Shown piece by piece: positions 17,136-25,527 of a DNA stretch of 64,000 nucleotides (positions are counted from its first letter, which is position 1; every line of letters starts with the position of its first letter). The translations under genes and the position numbers were made by a program. The DNA is from JAWWPG01 sp033850885 (lineage in GTDB: Bacteria; Actinomycetota; Actinomycetes; Propionibacteriales; Nocardioidaceae). The notes under the pieces were generated by a model. The model was not told the origin of the DNA and did no database searches. It saw only the letters and a program-made list of their open reading frames with translations. The stretch lies in assembly GCA_033850885.1 (NCBI GenBank), contig JAWWPG010000037.1, positions 158,607 to 222,606 of the forward strand. The letters run 5' to 3'.

Positions 17136-19640
17136 ATGAACGAGGTGCACAGCGGCACTGCTGCCGATCGGGCTGCCGGGGCAGGCGTCGGAATCGTGGT
17201 GATCTCCCACAGCCGGGCTCTTGCTCGGGCCGCCGTCTCGCTCGCGTCGGAGATGCTGCACGGGCGCCCGGTGAGGATCGAGGTTGCCGCCGGCCTGGAC
17301 GACTCGACGTTCGGAACCGACGCCGTCCGCATCAAGGAGGCGATCGAACGCGTCGACGGTCCCGAGGGCGTCGTCGTCCTGATGGACCTCGGCAGCGCTG
17401 TCCTCAGCGCCGAGCTGGCCCTCGACCTGCTCGAGGACCCGACCGGCCGCGAACGGGTCATCCTCTCGCCGGCTCCCCTGGTCGAAGGGCTCATCGTTGC
17501 CGTGGTGGCCGCCGCCGGAGGCGCGGCGCGGGCGGAGGTCGCGTCGGAGGCCCGGGGCGCCTTGATGGGCAAGGCTGCGCACCTGATCACGACCGACGAG
17601 GCCGTCGCGCACGACACCGGCCGCCCGGCGGCCGCGGACCAGGTCGTCGGCGTGTTCAGCGTGGCGAACGCGCACGGGCTGCACGCGCGGCCGGCCGCCC
17701 GACTGGTGAGCGAGGTGCGCGGACTCGACGCAACCGTCGAGCTTCGCAACCTGACCACGGGCGTCGGACCGGTCCCTGCCAGTAGCCTGAGCCGGGTCGC
17801 CACCCTGGCAGCGCTGAGCGGCCACGAGGTCGAGGTGCGGGCCAGCGGACCCCAGGCGCAGGAGGCCGTCGAGCACCTGCTCACCCTGGCCGTCCGACGG
17901 TTCGACGAGCCGCCGGAGGCCGGCGACGGCCCCTCGCGGTCCGGGCCCGAGCGGGAGGCCGGACCGCTCCCGGCGTCGCCGGGGATCGCCATCGGACCGG
18001 TCCGCCGGCTGAGCCAGGCGCCTGTTGACCTCGAACAGGGCGGGATCGGAACACCGGCAGTGGAGTGGCGACGCATCGTAGGAGCGGTCGCCGAGGTACG
18101 GCGCGAGATCGAGCAGATCCGGGCCGTTACCTCGCGCGAGGTCGGGGCTCAGGAGGCCAGCATCTTCGACGCACACGTCGCCCTGCTGGCCGACGCCGAG
18201 ATGCTCGGCGACGTGAAGCAGCAGATCAACGATGGCCTCGGCGCGACCGCGGCGTGGGCGAACTGCGTGGCCGGGGTCGAGCAACAGTGGGCGGACCTGC
18301 CTGACCCCTACCTACGGGAACGGGCGGAGGACGTGCGCGCCGTAGGGGACCAGGTGCTGCGAGCGCTGACCGGCGCGTCCTCGCGGCAGCCGACGGCGCA
18401 GGGGGTCCTGGTCGCTCGGGACCTGACTCCTGCCGAGGCCGCCGAGCTCGACGCCGACCTGGTACGCGGCATCGTCCTCGCCGACGGTAGCCCGAGCTCG
18501 CATGCCGTGATTCTGGCGAGGGCGCGGGACATCCCCGCGGTGGTTGGAGCCGGACCCGGCGTGCTCAGCATTGCCGAGGGCACCACGATCGTCTTCGACG
18601 GCGGCTCCGGTGAGCTGTACGCCGACCCCTCGGCCGAGCTTCTCGAGACGTTCCGGCGCCGGGCCGCCGGTCTGGCCGACCTCAGGGCACATCAGCTCGC
18701 GCGTGCCGACCAACCGGTCGAGGCGCGAGACGGCACACCGTTCGTGGTGGCTGCCAACCTCGGCTCCGTTGCCGATGCCAGAACCGCGATGGCAGCCGGC
18801 GCGGACGGCGCTGGCCTGGTTCGGACCGAGTTCATGTTCCTCGGCAGGGACACCGCGCCCGGCGTCGAGGAGCAACAGGCTGAGTACGACGCGATCGCAG
18901 AGGCCATGACCGGGCGGCGCGTGACCCTGCGGACGCTCGACGTCGGCGGTGACAAGCCGCTTCCGTATCTGCCCATGGTGCCCGAGCAGAACCCATTCCT
19001 GGGACGTCGGGGCATTCGGCTGAGCCTGGAACGGCGCGATCTGTTCCGGGAACAGCTCCAGGCGGTCTGCGGCACGGCCCGCCACCACCCGACGAGCGTG
19101 ATGTTCCCGATGGTCACGACCGTTGGCGAGCTGCTCGAGGCCCGCCAGACCCTCGCCGACGCCGCCGGGACGCCGGGACTGCCCGCCGGCCTGCTGGTCG
19201 GCATGATGGTCGAGGTGCCGGCGGCGGCCCTCAAGATCGAGACCTTCCTGGAGCACCTCGACTTCGTCAGCATCGGGACCAACGACCTCACGCAGTACAC
19301 GCTGGCAGCAGAGCGCGGCAATGGGGCCGTCGCCGCGATCTCCGACGCTCTCGACCCGGGTGTCCTTCAGCTCGTCGACAGGGTCTGCCGGGCGGCGGTT
19401 GGGCGGGTGGCGGTCGCGGTGTGCGGCGAAGCCGCGTCCGACGAGCTCGCCATCCCCATCCTCGCCGGGCTCGGCGTCCGAGAGCTGAGTGTTTCGCCGG
19501 CCGCCGTACCTCGGGTGAAGGCCGCCATCCGGGAGCTCGATCTCGCAGAGTGCACCGCACTGGCCCAGCTGGCCCTGAAGTCGCCAGGTCCTGACGATGT
19601 GCGCAAGCTCGTGCTGGCAAGCCTGTCCGCCCCGGCCTGA
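17136..19640 (+). CDS. dhaM: DhaM-HPr-Enzyme I fusion phosphotransferase
   Basis: An 834-residue phosphorelay protein. Residues 17-145 form the DhaM domain, with phospho-accepting H25 in VVISHSRAL. Residues 165-250 are HPr, with H183 in HGLHARPAA. From about 275 onward it is Enzyme I: H456 in SPSSHAVILARARDIPAVVGA, the PEP site (GLVRTEFMFLGRD; SIGTNDLTQYTLAAERGN) and C763 in VAVCGEAASDELA. Both the N-terminal phosphohistidine and the C-terminal PEP-binding halves of EI are present. The protein can therefore in principle take phosphate from PEP and pass it through HPr to DhaM and then to DhaL-ADP. E. coli DhaM has only a truncated EI segment. Confidence 0.92.
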   Translation: MNEVHSGTAADRAAGAGVGIVVISHSRALARAAVSLASEMLHGRPVRIEVAAGLDDSTFGTDAVRIKEAIERVDGPEGVVVLMDLGSAVLSAELALDLLEDPTGRERVILSPAPLVEGLIVAVVAAAGGAARAEVASEARGALMGKAAHLITTDEAVAHDTGRPAAADQVVGVFSVANAHGLHARPAARLVSEVRGLDATVELRNLTTGVGPVPASSLSRVATLAALSGHEVEVRASGPQAQEAVEHLLTLAVRRFDEPPEAGDGPSRSGPEREAGPLPASPGIAIGPVRRLSQAPVDLEQGGIGTPAVEWRRIVGAVAEVRREIEQIRAVTSREVGAQEASIFDAHVALLADAEMLGDVKQQINDGLGATAAWANCVAGVEQQWADLPDPYLRERAEDVRAVGDQVLRALTGASSRQPTAQGVLVARDLTPAEAAELDADLVRGIVLADGSPSSHAVILARARDIPAVVGAGPGVLSIAEGTTIVFDGGSGELYADPSAELLETFRRRAAGLADLRAHQLARADQPVEARDGTPFVVAANLGSVADARTAMAAGADGAGLVRTEFMFLGRDTAPGVEEQQAEYDAIAEAMTGRRVTLRTLDVGGDKPLPYLPMVPEQNPFLGRRGIRLSLERRDLFREQLQAVCGTARHHPTSVMFPMVTTVGELLEARQTLADAAGTPGLPAGLLVGMMVEVPAAALKIETFLEHLDFVSIGTNDLTQYTLAAERGNGAVAAISDALDPGVLQLVDRVCRAAVGRVAVAVCGEAASDELAIPILAGLGVRELSVSPAAVPRVKAAIRELDLAECTALAQLALKSPGPDDVRKLVLASLSAPA

Positions 19641-19657
19641 GCGGACGCCGCGGGCGG

Positions 19658-20827
19658 CTACTCGTAGACGAGCTTCTGGGGGCCCGGATAGACGTACGAC
19701 AGCGCGTCCCGCAGCCGGTCGCGCCAGTTCTCCCAGCTGTGTCCGTCCCGCGCCTCCTCGAAGCGCACCGTGACCCCCGCCCCCTCGAGGGTCAGCACCA
19801 TCGCCCGGTTGGGCACGATCAGCGGCTCGTACACGCCACAGCTCATGAAGACCCGATCCGCCACCCGCCGCGGCCGGGCCCGGAACCGGTTGACGAACTT
19901 GACCACGGGGTCGAAGGCGGGTCCCCCGCCGTGGTCCGTCGCGATGTCGGTGAAGACGAACGATCCCGACATCAGCACGAGCGACCCGTACCGGTCGGGT
20001 GCCCGGTTCGCCGCCGCCAGCGACGCGATCGCGCCGAAGCTCGAGCCAAGTAGGCAGCGCCCCGACGGCTGGCGGCTCAGCGGGAGCTCGCTCTCGAGGT
20101 GCGGCAGCAGCTCGTCGTTCAGGTAGCGCGAGTGTGCCGCTGAGTTGGCGTACTCGGTCATCCGGTCCTGCGGGTGCACGAACGCGACCACCATCTCGGC
20201 GATGTCGAGGCGGTGGATGAGGTTGTCGAGGACCACCTTCGCGGAGGCGTACTTCAGGAAGTCCCCCCCGTCGTGCACGACGAGCAGTGGGTACTTCGCC
20301 GTACGCCGGAAGCGGGCCGGCAGGTAGAGCGTCACCGCGGTGTCACGCTTGAGCGCCTTGCTGGGGACCACCAGGTCGGTGAGCTCGCCCGGCCGCGCGT
20401 CCGGATCGGGCACGGTCCACTCCGGCGTCTGGTAGCCCGACGCGAAACAGACCGAGGAGCTGCCCATCGGGCTGTGCGAAAGCGCCGGGTTGAGCGGGTC
20501 TTTGAACCGCTCGTGATGTCCGCCGCGGCGCACCTCGAGCTGGTACTCGATTCGGGATCCCTCCGGAAGCTCGAGCACCAGGTACCAGAGGTCGGTTCCC
20601 CGCAGGCGACGCAGCCGGAGCCGGTTCGGCAGCCCGACGATGCGCTGCACGAGGTGGACCTCGTCGGCCTCCCCGCGATACAGGAACGTGCAGCGGTCGC
20701 CCTCGACGATCGGGATCGTGTTGTCCTCGATGAAGCGCGCCACGTCCGACGCGTCGAGCGGCATCCGCTCCTTCAGCCGGTTGATCGCCAGCCGCCCGGA
20801 CGTGGCCGTCGCCGCCGGAGGGCTCAC
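19658..20827 (-). CDS. esterase-fold (PF00756-like) hydrolase of the ATP-grasp cluster
   Basis: A 389-residue alpha/beta hydrolase resembling enterochelin-esterase-like proteins. An N-terminal beta-rich module (residues 40-140, including the DPLNPALSHSPMGSSSVC loop) precedes the catalytic domain. Nucleophile S263 lies in LLGSSFGAI, with a probable acid near E334 (GVYEPLIVPN) and H363 in DGHSWENWRD. No signal peptide. GTG start 20827 overlaps the stop of the S51-like gene by four bases (GTGA), and GGAGGCGGC serves as ribosome site. It may hydrolyse an ester or amide product of the neighbouring ATP-grasp enzymes (inference). Its substrate is unknown. Confidence 0.8.
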   Translation of the reverse strand: MSPPAATATSGRLAINRLKERMPLDASDVARFIEDNTIPIVEGDRCTFLYRGEADEVHLVQRIVGLPNRLRLRRLRGTDLWYLVLELPEGSRIEYQLEVRRGGHHERFKDPLNPALSHSPMGSSSVCFASGYQTPEWTVPDPDARPGELTDLVVPSKALKRDTAVTLYLPARFRRTAKYPLLVVHDGGDFLKYASAKVVLDNLIHRLDIAEMVVAFVHPQDRMTEYANSAAHSRYLNDELLPHLESELPLSRQPSGRCLLGSSFGAIASLAAANRAPDRYGSLVLMSGSFVFTDIATDHGGGPAFDPVVKFVNRFRARPRRVADRVFMSCGVYEPLIVPNRAMVLTLEGAGVTVRFEEARDGHSWENWRDRLRDALSYVYPGPQKLVYE

Positions 20828-21744
20828 GCCGCCTCCAGGGCGACGATGCGTCCTTCAGGGTCGATCACCCGCGCGCCGGGTGGCAGTCCGCCCGCCGGGG
20901 GCAGATCCAGTCGGACCCCTGGGTCGAGGATGACGCACTCGGCCGGCGCGAACCTTCGTGCCAGCGCCGACATCCGGATCGGGTCGTCGACGATCAGCCG
21001 GCGCCGCGCGTCCGGCAACACCACGACGCCCCGGATCACCCCCATCCCGCGGTCGAAGATCTCGGCCGGCGTCGGACCCTGGGGCGTGCGGTCGTGGAAC
21101 AGCACCACCTTCTCCGTCAGGGCCATCGCGCCGGCCGACCAGGCGATCACCATCGGCGGAACGAGCGCGGCGACGCGGAAGAAGTGCAGTGCGCGCAACA
21201 GCACACCGACATGCCCGCCGGCGATGACCAACCCCCCCGCCTGTTCGAGAATGCCCAGCACGTCGCCGCGGTGCTCGACGACGGCGGGGCGTTCCTCGAG
21301 GCTGTAGGTGTGCGCAAAGTCTTCGTTGGCCGCGTGGACGCGCTCGATGTGACGTTCGTCGATGAGGCGCACGACGGCTTCGGCGTCGGCGAGCGCGTCT
21401 TCGATCGCCTGCGGACGCTCACCACTGCGCTGGGCCAGTGCGTGCAGCGCCCCGAGGGCGGACTCGAGCTGCACGAGGTGCAGCTGGCGGAGCTCGTCGA
21501 GGAGGGTTCGATGGTCGAGCTCCGCGATCGCGAGCTCGCGGTCGCGGTCCTGGATATCGAGCAACCGGGCGTAGAGCCCCAGGTTGATGCTGCGTCCCCC
21601 GAGCAGGGCGTCCAGCTCGGCATCGTCGGGCTCACGCTCCTGCCAGCCGGCTGTCACCGTGGCCAGCGGGACGTCGGGGTCGACAGCCCTGACCACCTGG
21701 TCCACCGTCGGCCGTCGCTGTGGCCCGAGAAGTGTCACGCTCAC
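20824..21744 (-). CDS. S51/cyanophycinase-like serine hydrolase domain protein
   Basis: A 306-residue protein from GTG 21744. The first 150 residues are mainly charged alpha helix (RLLDIQDRDRELAIAELDHR, then long Leu/Glu/Ala helices) with no family I recognise. The C-terminal half has a class-I glutamine-amidotransferase-like fold: GLVIAGGHVG, then VIAWSAGAMALTEKV, where S203 occupies the nucleophile position of the peptidase S51 group (dipeptidase E, cyanophycinase). VVLFHD supplies a possible His/Asp. It starts seven bases after the ATP-grasp gene stop and overlaps the esterase gene. A role in cutting an isopeptide or Asp-linked product is inference. Confidence 0.7.
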   Translation of the reverse strand: MSVTLLGPQRRPTVDQVVRAVDPDVPLATVTAGWQEREPDDAELDALLGGRSINLGLYARLLDIQDRDRELAIAELDHRTLLDELRQLHLVQLESALGALHALAQRSGERPQAIEDALADAEAVVRLIDERHIERVHAANEDFAHTYSLEERPAVVEHRGDVLGILEQAGGLVIAGGHVGVLLRALHFFRVAALVPPMVIAWSAGAMALTEKVVLFHDRTPQGPTPAEIFDRGMGVIRGVVVLPDARRRLIVDDPIRMSALARRFAPAECVILDPGVRLDLPPAGGLPPGARVIDPEGRIVALEAA

Positions 21745-21751
21745 GCCAGGC

Positions 21752-22975
21752 TCATCGGGCGTACACGTGCACGGTCCGACCCACGTCGTCGAGGATGCCA
21801 CGCAGCGCGTCATAGTCCGGATGCCGCATCCGGACATAGGCGTTGGCCATGTAGCCCGCGGCCACCGGCTGGGTCGGCGTACCCGGATCCGGCAAATGCG
21901 CGTCGATCACCCATTCGGCGTAACGGGACTCGATGTCCTCGACCCCCGAGTAGCCGCCGATCTGGCCGTCCTGGTCGGGGCGCAGCGCGACGATGCCGCT
22001 GGCGAACCGGCGGGACGGCCGGGCGGCGACCTGGCCGTGCACGATCGCGTTGGCCCATTCGCGGTAGATGTCGATGTCGTTGCCCGCGGAGTAGAGGTCC
22101 CAGGCGCCGACCCCTGGAGGCCGACAGCCGATCTCGGAGAAGCGGAGGCCCCTAGGCCCGAAGAACCACTCCATGTGGGTGGCGCTGGTGCCGATGCCCA
22201 GGGCCTCGTTGACCCGCTCGCCCATCTCGCGCAGCTGCGCGTAGTCGGAGACCGAGTCGACCCGGTTCGTGGAGACGAACTGCGGCGAGATCCAGCGGGA
22301 CCGCATCGCGTCCAGGACGTTGGGGTAGTAGTGCGAGACGAAGTCCAACGCGGCCTTCCCGTCGACGGACAGCGTGTCGTAGAAGCCCTCGTGGCCCTCG
22401 ACGAACTCCTCGACAGCGATCGACGTGGCTCCCGAAGCGCCGAACGATGCCAGCGCGGCATCCAGCTCCCCTCGGTTGTCGACCCGCGTCGTGTCCTGCG
22501 CGCCGGCTCCGCTGCGGGGCTTGAGGATCAACGGGTAGCCCACCGCCTCCGCGAAGTCGTACACCTCGGTCGCGGAGTCGGCGGCGGTCGACGCGGCGGT
22601 CGGGACCCCGGCCGCGCGCAGCGTCTCCTTCATCGAGGGCTTGTCCCGGCACAGCCATGCCGTACGCACTGAAGTCCCGGGAATCGTGCATGCTTCCCGC
22701 ACCTGGGCGGTCGACAAGGTGTGCGACTCGATGGTCGCTTCGATCCGATCCACCCAGACCTTGTCCTGGATCCAGCGGACGGCATCGCTCATCACGCCCA
22801 CGTCGGTGACGTTGGGCACCCGGTGGTAATGGGTCATCCAGCCCCGCAGCTCGTCGCCGAGGGACTCCTCGCCGTACTCGCCGACGCCGATCACCGATGC
22901 ACCCACTTCGGCCAGCGCACGCACGAAGTGCCGCTGGTTCGACGGGAAGAAGGGCTCCACGAATACGACGTTCAC
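21752..22975 (-). CDS. ATP-grasp ligase A
   Basis: A 407-residue ATP-grasp enzyme (ATP-dependent carboxylate-amine ligase class) from GTG 22975. The frame is open far upstream, but that extension is antisense to the next gene. The N-terminal Rossmann-like part is NVVFVEPFFPSNQRHFVRAL. The ATP lobe is YPLILKPRSGAGAQ with EEFVEGHEGFYDT. The metal site is HMEWFF then FSEIGCRPPG, whose E-x3-RPPG form resembles the L-amino-acid ligase/carnosine-synthase branch. Paralogous to the two ATP-grasp genes on the other strand. The promoter appears leaderless. Confidence 0.8.
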   Translation of the reverse strand: MNVVFVEPFFPSNQRHFVRALAEVGASVIGVGEYGEESLGDELRGWMTHYHRVPNVTDVGVMSDAVRWIQDKVWVDRIEATIESHTLSTAQVREACTIPGTSVRTAWLCRDKPSMKETLRAAGVPTAASTAADSATEVYDFAEAVGYPLILKPRSGAGAQDTTRVDNRGELDAALASFGASGATSIAVEEFVEGHEGFYDTLSVDGKAALDFVSHYYPNVLDAMRSRWISPQFVSTNRVDSVSDYAQLREMGERVNEALGIGTSATHMEWFFGPRGLRFSEIGCRPPGVGAWDLYSAGNDIDIYREWANAIVHGQVAARPSRRFASGIVALRPDQDGQIGGYSGVEDIESRYAEWVIDAHLPDPGTPTQPVAAGYMANAYVRMRHPDYDALRGILDDVGRTVHVYAR

Positions 22976-22982
22976 CTGCGGA

Positions 22983-23078
22983 ATGGTAGTGCCTTGCCTG
23001 GTTACCCGCTGAGGCAGAGCGCCGTCCTGCCGCGGGCTTGCCGGCGCGGGTGCGACCGAGGGTCGCCAGGCGTAGCGT
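22983..23078. promoter_or_regulatory. divergent, apparently leaderless promoters of the ATP-grasp cluster
   Basis: In the 111-nt spacer neither gene has a Shine-Dalgarno. On the minus strand TACCAT (22983-22988) lies seven bases before GTG 22975. On the plus strand TAGCGT (23073-23078) lies eight bases before ATG 23087. Both fit the actinobacterial -10 consensus TANNNT at leaderless distance, so each mRNA would begin at or next to its start codon. Confidence 0.5.
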
Positions 23079-23086
23079 GACGGCCC

Positions 23087-24316
23087 ATGGTGGTCGCCGC
23101 GTTCGTCGCACCGTACCTGCTCGACGCCACGACACGTTTCGTCGCCGCTGCCGCTCAGCTCCCCGGAGTCCGTCTCGGGTTGATCACGACCGCGACGGCG
23201 TCGGAGATGCCGCCCGTCCTGCGCGAGCACGTCGACGCACACTGGCGGGTGGACGATGCCCTCGACCCGCGCCAGATCGCGGAGGCGGTCACCGGCCTCA
23301 GCTCGCAGATGGGCCGAGTGGATCGGCTGGTGGCGGCCCTCGAACAGCTGCAGGTGCCGCTGGCCCAGGTGCGGGACGCCCTCGGGATCGAGGGGATGGA
23401 TGCCGAGACTGCCCACAACGTGCGGGACAAGGCCCGGATGAAGTCGGTGCTCCGCGCTGCCGGGATCCCGTGTGCGCGGCACCAGCTCGTCACCACCGCC
23501 CAGGAGGCGATCGGGTTCGCGGAGGCGGTCGGGTTCCCGCTGGTGGCGAAGCCTCCAGCCGGCGCCGGGGCACAGGCGACGTACCGGCTCGACAATGCCG
23601 ACACGCTGCGCGCCTGGCTGGAGGCGATCACCCCCAACCCGGGTGACCCGGCGCTGCTCGAGGAGTTCCTGGTCGGGGAGGAGCATACGTTCGACAGCAT
23701 CACGGTCGGCGGCACCACCGGCTGGGCGTCGATCGCCGACTACGAGCCGCCACCCCTCGACGTGCTGCGCAACCCCTGGGTGCAGTGGACCGTAATCCTG
23801 CCGAGGCACATCGACGGCCCACAGTACGCCGGCATCCGCCAGATCGGACCCGCGGCGCTGCGCGCCCTGGGGGTACGCGACGCGCTGACGCACATGGAGT
23901 GGTTCCAGCGGCCGGACGGGTCGGTCGCAGTGTCCGAGGTGGCCGCTCGCCCGCCCGGCGCGCAGATCACCTCGATGCTGGGCTACGTGCATGACGTCGA
24001 CTTCCATCGGGTCTGGGCCGAGCTGGTCATCCTGGGCACCTTCTCGCCGCCGGAGCGTCGTTACGCCGCGGGTACCGCGTACCTGCGAGGACAGGGCAGA
24101 GGCAGAGTGCGGGCGGTCCACGGCGTGGAGCAGCTGCAACGCGAGCTGGGGAACCTCGTCGTCGAGGCTCGCCTGCCTCAGCCGGGACAGGCGGCCTCGT
24201 CGAGCTACGAGGGCGAGGGCTACGTCATCGTCCGGCACCCGGACACCGACGTCGTCCAGGATGCGCTTCGGCGCATCGTCGGCGGGGTGCGGGTCGAGCT
24301 GCAGGAGGCCGAGTGA
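23087..24316 (+). CDS. ATP-grasp ligase B
   Basis: A 409-residue paralogue of ligase A. The N-terminus (VVAAFVAPYLLDATTRFVAA) is followed by the pre-ATP segment NVRDKARMKSVLRAAGIPCA. The ATP lobe is FPLVAKPPAGAGAQATYRLD with EEFLVGEEHTFDS. The metal/active-site strand is THMEWFQRPDGSVAVSEVAA, then RPPG. The C-terminal YVIVRHPDTDVV motif recurs in all three ligases. All core ATP-grasp residues remain, so it should be active. Its substrate is unknown. It overlaps ligase C by four bases (GTGA). Confidence 0.8.
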   Translation: MVVAAFVAPYLLDATTRFVAAAAQLPGVRLGLITTATASEMPPVLREHVDAHWRVDDALDPRQIAEAVTGLSSQMGRVDRLVAALEQLQVPLAQVRDALGIEGMDAETAHNVRDKARMKSVLRAAGIPCARHQLVTTAQEAIGFAEAVGFPLVAKPPAGAGAQATYRLDNADTLRAWLEAITPNPGDPALLEEFLVGEEHTFDSITVGGTTGWASIADYEPPPLDVLRNPWVQWTVILPRHIDGPQYAGIRQIGPAALRALGVRDALTHMEWFQRPDGSVAVSEVAARPPGAQITSMLGYVHDVDFHRVWAELVILGTFSPPERRYAAGTAYLRGQGRGRVRAVHGVEQLQRELGNLVVEARLPQPGQAASSSYEGEGYVIVRHPDTDVVQDALRRIVGGVRVELQEAE

Positions 24317-25527
24317 ACATCGTGATGCTGTCTCCCGGCTTCCCGCTCGAGATGGCGTTCTTCACCCGAGCGTTGGCCGCGGTCGGTGCCACCGTGATCG
24401 GGGTGGGCGACCAGCCGGAGCACGCGTTGCCGGCCGCTGCGCGTGAGGCGCTCGCCCACTACGAGCACGTGTCACTCGCCGACGACGATGCGGTGCTCGC
24501 AGCCCTGCACGGCCTTTCGCAGCACGTGGCGATCGGGCAGGTGGAGTGCCTGTGGGAGCCGTACATGATTCTCGCCGCGCGCATCCGGGAGTCGTTCGGA
24601 CTGCCCGGCATGACCGTCGAGCAGACGCTGCCCTTCCGTGACAAGGAGCAGATGAAGCGAGTGCTCGACGCGGCGGGGATCCGCACTCCACGGCACTCCA
24701 GCACCTCGACGGTCGCCGGGGCCTGGGAGGCCGCCGAGATGATCGGCTTCCCGCTCATCGTGAAGCCGATCGCCGGCGCCGGCTCCGCCGACACCTACCG
24801 CGTCGACTCGGCCGAGGAGCTGGACGCGGTGTTGGCGCTGGTCCGTCATGTGTCGGAGGTCAGCGTCGAGGAGTTCATCGAAGCGGAGGAGTTCACCCAC
24901 GACACGGTGTGCGCGAGCGGCGAGATCCTCTTCGAGAACATCTGCTGGTACCGGCCTCGACCGCTGCAGGCGCGCAGCCACGAGTGGATCAGCCCGATGA
25001 CAGTGGCTCTGCGTGACCTCTCCGTGGAGGACCTGCAGGGCGGCCGCGCCATGGGGCGGCAGGTCCTCGCCGCCCTCGGGTTCCAGGCGGGGTTCACCCA
25101 CCTCGAGTGGTATCGCAAGGCTGACGGTGAGGTCGTCTTCGGCGAGATCGGCGCCCGGCCGCCCGGCGGGCGCACCGTCGACGTGATGAACTACGTGACC
25201 GACGGCGACCTGTTCCTCGGCTGGGCGGAGGCGGTCGTCCACGGCCGGATCTCGCAGCCGCTGGAAAGGCACTTCAACGCCGCGAGCGTCTTCAAGCGCG
25301 CCCGGGGCGATGGCCACATCACCCACGTCGAAGGACTCGACCGCCTGCTGGCGGAGTACGGCGACACGGTGGCCACCGTCGAGCTGCTGCCGGTCGGGGC
25401 ACATCGTCGGGACTGGCGAGCCACCTTGATCTCCGACGGGATGGTCATCGTCCGGCACCCCGAGCTCGGCCGGCTGGTCGAGATCGCCGACCACTTCGCG
25501 GGCGACCTGCACCTCTACGCCGAATGA
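24313..25527 (+). CDS. ATP-grasp ligase C
   Basis: A 404-residue third paralogue, GTG start inside the end of ligase B. N-terminus NIVMLSPGFPLEMAFFTRAL closely parallels ligase A (NVVFVEPFFPSNQRHFVRAL). The ATP lobe is FPLIVKPIAGAGSADTYRVD with VEEFIEAEEFTHDT. The metal site is THLEWYRKADGEVVFGEIGA, then RPPG. The C-terminus MVIVRHPELGRLVEIADHFA matches the shared RHP motif. It overlaps the M20 peptidase gene by four bases. A and C look closer to each other than to B in the N-terminal domain. Confidence 0.8.
   Translation: MNIVMLSPGFPLEMAFFTRALAAVGATVIGVGDQPEHALPAAAREALAHYEHVSLADDDAVLAALHGLSQHVAIGQVECLWEPYMILAARIRESFGLPGMTVEQTLPFRDKEQMKRVLDAAGIRTPRHSSTSTVAGAWEAAEMIGFPLIVKPIAGAGSADTYRVDSAEELDAVLALVRHVSEVSVEEFIEAEEFTHDTVCASGEILFENICWYRPRPLQARSHEWISPMTVALRDLSVEDLQGGRAMGRQVLAALGFQAGFTHLEWYRKADGEVVFGEIGARPPGGRTVDVMNYVTDGDLFLGWAEAVVHGRISQPLERHFNAASVFKRARGDGHITHVEGLDRLLAEYGDTVATVELLPVGAHRRDWRATLISDGMVIVRHPELGRLVEIADHFAGDLHLYAE

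Noticed and set aside
22976..24238. N-terminal extension of ATP-grasp A to 24238 on the minus strand
   Set aside because: The extension is antisense to ATP-grasp B and has no family similarity. GTG 22975 gives the same N-terminal fold as ligase C.
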